Origin: Actinomycetota bacterium
GTDB taxonomy: Bacteria > Actinomycetota > Actinomycetes > Acidothermales > Acidothermaceae
Reading direction: 5' to 3'
Assembly (NCBI GenBank): GCA_003134755.1
Contig: PLCK01000190.1
Span: forward strand, 1 to 10,920
DNA: 10,920 nucleotides
Part shown: piece after piece, positions 1 through 5,120 of the stretch
How the letters are laid out: every line of letters begins with the position of its first letter
Numbering within the stretch: the first letter of the stretch is position 1
Translations under genes and position numbers: made by a program
The notes under the pieces: model-generated
What the model was told of the DNA's origin: nothing
Database searches by the model: none
Seen by the model: only the letters and a program-made list of their open reading frames with translations

Positions 1-330
1 GGCATCCAGTACCTCGAGTCCTGGCTCAGGGGAAGCGGTGCGGTTGCCATTTTCAACCTGATGGAGGATGCCGCCACGGCCGAGATCAGCCGGTCGCAGG
101 TGTGGCAGTGGGTCCACAACGGCGTGTCCACCGCCGAGGGCACCCCGATCACCGCCGACTACGTGCGCACGCTGGTGGCCGAGGAGCTCGAAAAGGTCAA
201 GGCAGCAGTCGGGGACGCCGTCTACGCCAGGGGCTCCTACACCGCGGCCCGCGAGCTGTTCGAGCAGGTGGCCCTCGCCGACGACTTCGTCGAGTTCCTC
301 ACCCTGCCGGCCTACGAGCGGATCGGCTGA
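1..330 (+). CDS. aceB: Malate synthase A, C-terminal part (5' end outside window)
   Basis: Malate synthase condenses glyoxylate with acetyl-CoA to give malate, the second step of the glyoxylate shunt, in the cytosol. The reading frame is open from the first base and ends at TGA 328-330, leaving 109 residues. It begins GIQYLESWLRGSGAV and continues with NLMEDAATAEISRSQ and then WQWVHNG, the conserved C-terminal block of the malate synthase A family, followed by the helical C-terminal plug. The family is usually about 530 residues, so roughly four fifths lies upstream of the window. The next reading frame on this strand is a decayed glycolate-oxidase-like gene, followed by an LctP-type permease. 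That context suggests this copy served growth on glycolate or another glyoxylate source, perhaps in addition to the shunt; this role is inferred. No internal defect is visible. Confidence 0.96.
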   Translation, partial: GIQYLESWLRGSGAVAIFNLMEDAATAEISRSQVWQWVHNGVSTAEGTPITADYVRTLVAEELEKVKAAVGDAVYARGSYTAARELFEQVALADDFVEFLTLPAYERIG

Positions 331-336
331 GCCGAC

Positions 337-764
337 GTGCGGGCGGTCGGGGATCGGGGCGGCACCGTCGGTCCAGCGGCGCGCCTGCCGAACGCGGTCG
401 GCGACGACCGGGTCCTCAGCCAGCCCGCGCGCCTTCGCACCGACGAGTCTGACGGCTTGGCCAACCTCCGCATGACACCGGGAACCGTCGTACTGGTCCA
501 CAGCGAGCAGCACGTGCTCGACCCGGTGCGGCCGTGCGCAAAGGCTGGCGTCCCGTTCGTGGCCCGGGGCTCCGGCACGGGACTTTCCGGCGCGGCCCTG
601 CCCGCGACCGACCGGCTGCTGGTCGTGTCGCACACACCGTGCCGGTGCTCGACGCATCGATCCACTGCTTTTCGGTCGGACGTCTTCTCGCTGACGCGCT
701 GGACGGACCCCGGCCCGCCGGCCATGCACAGCAGGCGGACAGCCGCCTCGACCCGCTAGCCCTC
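337..764 (+). pseudogene. glcD: Remnant of FAD-linked glycolate/lactate oxidase (GlcD type), internally deleted and frameshifted
   Basis: GlcD-type flavoproteins oxidise glycolate or D-lactate (glycolate gives glyoxylate). A possible GTG start at 337 lies 6 nt after the aceB stop. The frame runs through DDRVLSQPARLRTDESDG (about 400-453) and reaches KAGVPFVARGSGTGLSGAAL (541-600), which matches the FAD (PP-loop) motif VPVVPRGAGTGLSGGA of this family. Similarity ends near 640, where about 100 residues of an expected 450-500 have been read. Further on, GPPAMHSR (712-735, same frame) and then LDPLAL (747-764, two bases out of phase) resemble the family's C-terminal end, typically G-P-x-x-x-x-x-R-x-I-K-x-A-LDP-x-G-x-x-NPGK. 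I therefore read this as an oxidase gene with most of its middle deleted plus frameshifts. The N-terminal identification is strong; the C-terminal scrap is weaker. The stretch between aceB and the permease holds no other gene that I can support. Confidence 0.8.
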
Positions 765-786
765 CGGTTCAGGAAGGAGCACGTCC

Positions 787-2526
787 ATGCGCATGGACTA
801 CCAGCAGGTGTATGACCCCCTCGGCCACTCGCTCGGACTGTCCTCGATCGTGGCTGCCGTGCCGTTGGTGGTGCTCTTCGTGCTGCTCGGAGTGTTTCGC
901 ATCCGTGCCTGGCTCGCGTCGATCATCGGTCTCACGGTCGCCCTGGTCGTCGCGGTGGTCTGCTACTCGATGCCGGTCGGCGACGCGGCGAACAGCGGGC
1001 TGCTCGGCGCCGCCTTCGGGTTCTTCCCCATCATGTGGATCGTCATCAACGCGATCTGGGTCTACAACCTGACCGTCGATACCGGCCACTTCGACGTGCT
1101 CCGCCGGTCTTTCGCCTCGATCAGCGACGACCAGCGGATCCAGGCGATGCTCATCGCCTTCTGCTTCGGAGCTCTGATGGAGGCTCTCGCCGGATTCGGC
1201 ACTCCGGTGGCCATCAGCTCCGTCATGCTCATCGCACTCGGCTTCCGGCCGCTCAAAGCGGCCACGGTCGCTTTGGTCGCGAACACCGCGCCGGTCGCCT
1301 TCGGAGCACTCGCGGTGCCGGTCACCACGCTTGCGACTGTCACGAAGCTGCCGGTCGGCGACCTGGGAGCTATGGTCGGCCGTCAGACGCCGGTCCTGGC
1401 GGTCTTCGTCCCGCTGGCCCTGGTCTTCATCGTCGACGGGAAGCGCGGTCTGCGCCAGGTATGGCCTGTTGCGCTGCTGTGTGGCGTGTCCTTCTCCGTC
1501 TTCCAGTACCTCGCGTCCAACTACTGGTCAATCCCGCTCACCGACATCATCGCGTCGCTCGCTTCGGCGCTGGCCATCCTGGCCTTCACCCGTGTTTGGC
1601 ACCCCAAGGAGGGCTACGTCGAGACGGCCGACGATGAGCCCGTGCGGCTGGGCTCTGCGTCGCACCAGCGGCACATCTCCGGTGACTCCGTGCAGGGCTA
1701 CCCGGTCGCGACCGTCGAGGCGCCCGCGGCCTCAGGCACCACGGTCCGCGACACCCCTGCCGATATCTTCAGGGCCTACGCCCCGTATCTGATCATCATC
1801 GTGGTCTTCGTGCTCGCCACCCGCGTATCCGCCATCACCGGCATAGCCCCCACGAAGCCCGCCACGGGCGGGACCGGCCTGGAGTCGGTGACCCGCATCT
1901 ACGACTGGCCGGGCCTGCACATCATCAGCGGCAGCGGGAAGACCGTAGCCACCACTTTCAAGCTGAACATCCTGTCCGCCGCCGGCACCCTCCTGCTGCT
2001 CTCCGGTCTGATCTCAATGATCGTGCTGAAAGTGGGGGCCGGCCGGGCGCTGCGCACCTACGGACGCACGCTCGAACAACTGAAGTTCGCGATCGTCACC
2101 GTGATGGCTGTGCTGGCGCTGGGCTTCGTCATGAACGAGTCCGGTCAGACCCAGACCCTGGGACGGTGGCTGGCTGGAGCCGGGGGCCTGTTTGCGCTGC
2201 TGTCCCCCATCCTGGGTTGGCTCGGGGTGGCGGTCACCGGCTCTGACACCTCCTCGAACTCCCTGTTCGGAGCCCTGCAGGTCACCGCCGCGGCGCAGGC
2301 GCATCTGTCGCCCACGCTGCTCGCCGCGGCGAACTCCTCCGGCGGCGTGCTCGGCAAGATGATCTCGCCGCAGAACCTCGCGATCGCGGCCGGCGCTGTC
2401 GGGCTCCAGGGCCGCGAGGGCTACATCTTCCGGCGCGTGTTCGGGTGGAGCATCGCGTTCCTGGTCTTCATGTGCGTGCTCGTCTACCTGCAATCGACCG
2501 TCGTGCTGGGCTGGATGGTCCTCTGA
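787..2526 (+). CDS. lldP: L-lactate/glycolate permease, LctP family
   Basis: Integral membrane permease of the LctP family (TC 2.A.14; LldP and GlcA in E. coli), proton-linked importers of lactate and glycolate. At 579 residues it has about the usual length. Family blocks are clear: GALMEALAGFGTPVA (about 128-142), ANTAPVAFGALAVPV shortly after, and near the C-terminus GSDTSSNSLFG (from 485) followed by AAANSSGGVLGKMISPQN. About a dozen hydrophobic segments are visible, split by a polar loop at about residues 272-328. The ATG at 787 follows AGGAAGGAG (771-779) with 7 nt spacing; a second ATG two codons later is a possible alternative. It follows malate synthase and a ruined glycolate-oxidase gene, so glycolate is at least as likely a substrate as lactate. 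The family does not distinguish the two by sequence inspection alone. Confidence 0.93.
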   Translation: MRMDYQQVYDPLGHSLGLSSIVAAVPLVVLFVLLGVFRIRAWLASIIGLTVALVVAVVCYSMPVGDAANSGLLGAAFGFFPIMWIVINAIWVYNLTVDTGHFDVLRRSFASISDDQRIQAMLIAFCFGALMEALAGFGTPVAISSVMLIALGFRPLKAATVALVANTAPVAFGALAVPVTTLATVTKLPVGDLGAMVGRQTPVLAVFVPLALVFIVDGKRGLRQVWPVALLCGVSFSVFQYLASNYWSIPLTDIIASLASALAILAFTRVWHPKEGYVETADDEPVRLGSASHQRHISGDSVQGYPVATVEAPAASGTTVRDTPADIFRAYAPYLIIIVVFVLATRVSAITGIAPTKPATGGTGLESVTRIYDWPGLHIISGSGKTVATTFKLNILSAAGTLLLLSGLISMIVLKVGAGRALRTYGRTLEQLKFAIVTVMAVLALGFVMNESGQTQTLGRWLAGAGGLFALLSPILGWLGVAVTGSDTSSNSLFGALQVTAAAQAHLSPTLLAAANSSGGVLGKMISPQNLAIAAGAVGLQGREGYIFRRVFGWSIAFLVFMCVLVYLQSTVVLGWMVL

Positions 2527-2572
2527 GCGACCGCGCTGCGACACAGGTGAGGGGCTGCGCGCGAAGGTCCAT

Positions 2573-2600
2573 GGCCTGATCTTCCTCGAAGACTAAGGCC
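2573..2600. terminator. Two-part hairpin after lldP, probable terminator
   Basis: GGCCT (2573-2577) pairs with AGGCC (2596-2600), and inside it TCTTC (2580-2584) pairs with GAAGA (2588-2592) around a 3-nt loop, with a small 2/3-nt internal loop between the stems. It starts 46 nt after the lldP stop, between convergent genes. No T-run follows, as is common for actinobacterial terminators. Termination itself is inferred. Confidence 0.45.
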
Positions 2601-2603
2601 GCA

Positions 2604-2629
2604 CCGGCCCGGGCTCACCCGTGGGCCGG
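2604..2629. terminator. GC hairpin at the 3' end of the mca-small protein pair
   Basis: CCGGCCC (2604-2610) is the exact reverse complement of GGGCCGG (2623-2629), separated by 12 nt. The loop contains the stop codon of the minus-strand small membrane protein gene (2615-2617). Together with the hairpin at 2573-2600 it probably forms a two-way terminator between convergent transcripts. It has no T-tract, so the assignment rests on position and pairing. Confidence 0.4.
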
Positions 2630-2845
2630 GTCCGTCGGCGGGAGCGGACCCTCGGCCGGCAGGTCGGGCGGCACGTCCGCCGGCAGGTCGAACTGTGCGG
2701 GGACCTTCGCCATGTGGTGCCGGAACGACCGCAGCAGCATGAAGGTGGCAAGAGCAAGGGCCAGGAACACCACGAATCCCAGCCAGCCGGGGCTGACCGT
2801 GTCGTCGTTGTACACCTTCGGGGTCAGCAGGACCGCGGCGTTCAT
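2615..2845 (-). CDS. Small single-pass membrane protein coupled to mca
   Basis: Protein of 76 residues with unknown function. It has a short N-terminal stretch, one hydrophobic segment at about residues 20-39 (GWLGFVVFLALALATFMLL), a basic patch right after it (RSFRHHMAK), and a Pro/Asp/Glu-rich tail (LPADVPPDLPAEGPLPP). The positive residues after the segment suggest that the tail lies in the cytoplasm. Its ATG overlaps the mca stop in an ATGA arrangement, and no good ribosome site of its own is seen, so its translation is probably coupled to that of mca. A small membrane protein gene directly after mca is also found in Mycobacterium tuberculosis (Rv1082 mca, then Rv1083, from memory), which supports a real, conserved partner gene. 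Whether it acts with Mca, for example by holding it near an exporter of mercapturic acids, is speculation. Confidence 0.8.
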   Translation of the reverse strand: MNAAVLLTPKVYNDDTVSPGWLGFVVFLALALATFMLLRSFRHHMAKVPAQFDLPADVPPDLPAEGPLPPTDPAHG

Positions 2846-3777
2846 GCCCGGTCCCGGGACTGCTCAGTGCCGGCACGAACCCGATCGCGCACCCCGGCGA
2901 ACAGGTCGCTCTCCGGCAGCTCGCTGTCCACGAGGCTGCGTGCCAGCTGGTAGTCCTCCGTCGGCCAGGCTGCGCGCTGCACGTCCAGGGGCATCGCGAA
3001 CCAGCGACCGTGCGGGTCGACCTGCGTCGCGTGGGCGATCAGGGCGGCGTCGCGGACCGCGAAGTACTCCCCGCAGGGGACCTGCGTGGTCAGCCGGCCG
3101 GCGTCCTCGGGCTTGTCCTCCCAGCTGTCCAGCCACTCTCTGAACGGGGACTGGATCCCGACGGCTGTCGCGGCCTCGTCGAGCGCCACCAGCCGCGCCT
3201 TGTGGAAGGTCAGGTGGTAGTAGAGCTTGAGCGGCTGCCACGGGTTGCCCGTGCCGGGGTAGCGCTCCGGGTCGCCGGCGGCGTCGAACGCCTCGACCGA
3301 CACCTCGTGGGTCTTGATGTGGTCGGGGTGCGGGTAGCCGCCCTTCTCGTCGTAGGTGAGGATCACGTGGGGCCGGAACTCGCGGACCAGCCGGACCAGC
3401 GGCTCGGCCGCGACCTCGAGCGTCAGCAGCGCGAAGGAGCCCTCCGGCAGCGGGGGCAGCGGGTCGCCCTCCGGCAGCCCGGAGTCCACGAAGCCGAGCC
3501 ACTCGTGCCGCACCCCGAGGATCTCCCTGGCGAGCTCCATCTCGGTGCGTCGGATGGTTGGCAGGTCGGCCACGATGGTCGGGTCGTCGGCCAGTGCGGG
3601 GTTCAGGATCGAGCCGCGCTCGCCGCCGGTGCAGCTGACGACCAGGACGTTGACGCCCTCGCGGACGTACCTGGCCATGGTGGCGGCGCCCTTGCTGGAC
3701 TCGTCGTCCGGATGGGCGTGCACGGCCATCAGCCGCAATTGCTTCGTCACGTCTGGTCCAGTCCCGTTCGTGCTCAT
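2842..3777 (-). CDS. mca: Mycothiol S-conjugate amidase (Mca)
   Basis: Zinc amidase of the LmbE/PIG-L family. Mca cleaves mycothiol S-conjugates of electrophiles and antibiotics, releasing a mercapturic acid for export and GlcN-Ins for mycothiol recycling, in the cytosol. The 311-residue protein carries the metal-site motif AVHAHPDDESSKGAATMARY (residues 18-37), CTGGERGSILNP, the block EWLGFVDSGLPEGDPLPPLP, and the second metal motif GGYPHPDHI. The SSKG after HPDDE and the last blocks point to Mca rather than the related deacetylase MshB. The ATG at 3777 has GGGAG (3781-3785) very close and AGGAG (3789-3793) at 11 nt, so the ribosome site is adequate rather than ideal. It overlaps the next small gene by 4 nt. 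It is divergent from greA, as in mycobacteria, but the gene expected between the two is missing here. Confidence 0.96.
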   Translation of the reverse strand: MSTNGTGPDVTKQLRLMAVHAHPDDESSKGAATMARYVREGVNVLVVSCTGGERGSILNPALADDPTIVADLPTIRRTEMELAREILGVRHEWLGFVDSGLPEGDPLPPLPEGSFALLTLEVAAEPLVRLVREFRPHVILTYDEKGGYPHPDHIKTHEVSVEAFDAAGDPERYPGTGNPWQPLKLYYHLTFHKARLVALDEAATAVGIQSPFREWLDSWEDKPEDAGRLTTQVPCGEYFAVRDAALIAHATQVDPHGRWFAMPLDVQRAAWPTEDYQLARSLVDSELPESDLFAGVRDRVRAGTEQSRDRA

Positions 3778-3838
3778 GGACTCCCATTCTCCTGGCTCGC
3801 GGGACGGGCCGACCAGCGGGGCGGCCGACGGTTGTAAC

Positions 3839-3859
3839 AGGAGGTAGATGCCGCCTTAG
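3839..3859 (+). other. Perfect ribosome site before a 3-codon ORF in the greA leader
   Basis: AGGAGG (3839-3844) is followed after 3 nt by ATG CCG CCT TAG (3848-3859), and the next triplet is TGA. The tiny ORF (Met-Pro-Pro) ends about 80 nt before the greA GTG. It may be a minimal leader peptide, with Pro-Pro as a possible ribosome-stalling pair, a relic of the gene that usually sits between mca and greA, or chance. The spacing is short for efficient starting. Nothing shows that it is translated. Confidence 0.3.
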
Positions 3860-3908
3860 TGACCCGCAGGTACGCGAGATCCAACTTGCACGTCATCAAC
3901 TAGCTGCC

Positions 3909-3926
3909 ATCCCAGCCACATGGGAT
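3909..3926 (+). promoter_or_regulatory. Hairpin just upstream of the greA ribosome site
   Basis: ATCCCA (3909-3914) and TGGGAT (3921-3926) are exact reverse complements with a 6-nt loop GCCACA. The stem ends 5 nt before AAGGAG (3932-3937) of greA, so it would lie in the mRNA leader and could affect ribosome access, or be a protein-binding dyad. I saw no convincing -35/-10 pair in the region 3778-3908. Confidence 0.35.
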
Positions 3927-3941
3927 TTCAGAAGGAGCTCC

Positions 3942-4433
3942 GTGGCCCAGATCACCCCGATCACCTGGCTGACCAGAGAGGCCTTCGATCGACTCAGCGC
4001 CGAATACGACAACCTGAGCGGGCCAGCCCGCATAGAGATCGCCCGCAAGATCCAGGCAGCCCGCGAAGAAGGGGACCTGAAGGAGAACGGCGGCTACCAC
4101 GCAGCCAAAGAGGAACAGGGCAAGATGGAAGCCCGAATCCGCCAGCTGCGGCAGCTCCTCGACAACGCGAAGGTCGGAGCCGGCCCAGCCGACGACGGAG
4201 TCGTCGGCCCTGGCATGGTTGTCACGGTTCGCTATGAAGGTGACGACGACACGTTGACGTTCCTGCTCGGATCGCGCGAAGACGCCGGCCGTGCCATCGA
4301 CGTCTACTCGCCGAGTTCTCCCCTTGGCTCGGCGTTGCTCGGCAAGAAGGTCGGCGACAGCGCGTCGTACGCGCTGCCCAACGGCAACAAGGTCGCCGTG
4401 TCGGTCCTCGAAGCCAAGCCCTACACCGGCTGA
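3942..4433 (+). CDS. greA: Transcription elongation factor GreA
   Basis: GreA enters the secondary channel of RNA polymerase and stimulates cleavage of backtracked transcripts. The 163-residue protein has the normal two parts: an N-terminal coiled-coil (to about residue 78) and a C-terminal FKBP-like domain. The tip motif EEGDLKENGGYHAAKEEQG holds the two essential acidic residues, Asp45 and Glu48, so it should be active. ENGGY, instead of ENAEY as in E. coli, is the form I expect in actinobacteria. The C-terminal domain shows SPLGSALLGKKVGD, typical of the family. The GTG start at 3942 follows AAGGAG (3932-3937) with 4 nt spacing. It is divergent from mca and convergent with the Lrp-type regulator gene, ending 42 nt before that gene's stop. 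Confidence 0.96.
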   Translation: MAQITPITWLTREAFDRLSAEYDNLSGPARIEIARKIQAAREEGDLKENGGYHAAKEEQGKMEARIRQLRQLLDNAKVGAGPADDGVVGPGMVVTVRYEGDDDTLTFLLGSREDAGRAIDVYSPSSPLGSALLGKKVGDSASYALPNGNKVAVSVLEAKPYTG

Positions 4434-4445
4434 ACCAGCCCGCTC

Positions 4446-4503
4446 GCTACCTAGCCGGGCCTGCGGCCGCGCGTGCTACCTGGTCGGGCCTGCGGCCGCG
4501 CGT
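4446..4503. repeat. Two 29-bp direct tandem copies at the ends of greA and the Lrp-type gene
   Basis: The units 4446-4474 and 4475-4503 abut exactly and agree at 27 of 29 positions; the differences are A4453/G4482 and C4455/T4484. The right copy contains the last nine codons and the stop of the minus-strand regulator gene; the left copy lies just beyond that stop. Because 29 is not a multiple of three, the extra copy does not extend the protein in frame. This looks like a recent slippage or duplication event. Confidence 0.85.
4463..4499. terminator. Strong GC hairpin formed by the two repeat copies, candidate two-way terminator
   Basis: GCGGCCGC occurs at 4463-4470 and 4492-4499. It is self-complementary, so the two copies can pair as an 8-bp all-GC stem around a 21-nt loop, with possible G-U pairs at each end. 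It lies between convergent greA and the Lrp-type gene, overlapping the 3' end of the latter. Termination is inferred from position; there is no T-tract. Confidence 0.4.
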
Positions 4504-4961
4504 ACGAGCGGCAGCGTGCGATACGGCACCGGAGTCGACAATGCGATCACCGTCGACGTCCTGACGATGCCTTCGTAGTCGACAACGCGGTCGACGATCG
4601 CCTGCAGGTCGGCGTTCGACCTGGCCACCACCCGACAGAGCAGATCTCCGGGGCCGGTGATCGTGTGGACTTCGAGCACTTCGGGTATCGATGCGAGGTG
4701 ACGCTGCACGTCGTGGCCGCGTCCCTGGCGGATCTCCAGGGTCGCGAACGCGGTGACCACATAGCCGGCGGCCGCCGGATCGACGTCGGGGCCGAAGCCG
4801 CGGACGATTCCCCTGGCCTGGAGCCGGTCGAGCCGCGCCTGCACGGTGCCGCGGGCGACCCCGAGACGGCGCGCGCACTCGACAACGCCGATCCTGGGCT
4901 CGTCGGCGAAGAGCTCGAGCAGCCGGACGTCGAGCCCGTCGAGCGCCCGGTCCGATGTCAC
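4476..4961 (-). CDS. Lrp/AsnC-family transcriptional regulator, probably of hppD
   Basis: Predicted 161-residue DNA-binding regulator. From a GTG at 4961 it reads LDGLDVRLLELFADEPRIGV, a winged helix-turn-helix (about residues 7-62) with the recognition part RRLGVARGTVQARLDRLQARGIV, then a RAM (Lrp effector/oligomer) domain at about 68-145 (TLEIRQGRGHDVQRHL; HTITGPGDLLCRVVA). Such proteins form dimers to octamers and bind amino acids or related acids. I chose GTG 4961 because AGAAGGG (4970-4976) lies 8 nt upstream. The in-frame ATG at 4985 has no ribosome site, would add the rare codons AGA AGG, and sits inside a -10-like CATAAT; starts at 4985 (169 residues) or 5027 remain possible. It is divergent from hppD, so control of tyrosine or phenylpyruvate catabolism is the natural guess. 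Confidence 0.9.
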   Translation of the reverse strand: MTSDRALDGLDVRLLELFADEPRIGVVECARRLGVARGTVQARLDRLQARGIVRGFGPDVDPAAAGYVVTAFATLEIRQGRGHDVQRHLASIPEVLEVHTITGPGDLLCRVVARSNADLQAIVDRVVDYEGIVRTSTVIALSTPVPYRTLPLVRAAAGPTR

Positions 4962-4983
4962 CGCACCCGCCCTTCTGCTGGCC

Positions 4984-4989
4984 ATTATG
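4984..4989 (-). promoter_or_regulatory. Possible -10 element of the Lrp-type regulator gene
   Basis: On the minus strand CATAAT (4989 to 4984) matches TATAAT at five of six bases. Transcription starting about 7 nt downstream (near 4977) would give a leader of about 16 nt that begins at the AGAAGGG ribosome site for GTG 4961. No good -35 is seen at the usual distance. If correct, it rules out the ATG at 4985 as the start codon. Confidence 0.35.
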
Positions 4990-5012
4990 CACAGCGTTGG
5001 GCCGTATCGTCC

Positions 5013-5034
5013 GGACAACCTGCACACAGTGTCC
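5013..5034. promoter_or_regulatory. Dyad between the Lrp-type gene and hppD, candidate operator
   Basis: A 22-bp dyad with the form GGACA-n3-TG-n2-CA-n3-TGTCC lies mid-way between the divergent starts at 4961 and 5121. It overlaps the palindrome GTCCGGAC (5009-5016). A 22-bp spaced dyad is a plausible size for an Lrp/AsnC dimer site, but the family's sites vary and this is inference. No confident hppD promoter hexamers could be picked. Confidence 0.4.
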
Positions 5035-5120
5035 AGCCAATCGCGCCACTATTGCCCAATACGCTCGACCCGGAACAAGCTGGATGGACAGCAGCCGCAG
5101 GCCCGCCCGAGGAGGACGCG

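Noticed and set aside
337..759. A functional 140-residue protein
   Set aside because: It keeps only the FAD-motif end of a roughly 450-500-residue oxidase and its last part is out of frame with the family, so it cannot form a working enzyme.
2525..2595. Short open stretch after lldP ending in VHGLIFLED, possibly the end of a lost gene
   Set aside because: No start, no recognisable family, and the same bases are better explained by the hairpin at 2573-2600.
3010..3837. 275-residue open frame on the + strand opposite mca
   Set aside because: Val/Gly/Asp/Arg-rich composition typical of an antisense shadow in GC-rich DNA; mca on the other strand has clear catalytic motifs.
4473..5120. Long upstream in-frame extension of hppD to 4473
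   Set aside because: It is antisense to the Lrp-type gene, the strong ribosome site GAGGAGG is at 5109-5115, and the HPPD family begins near residue 1 of the 376-residue form.
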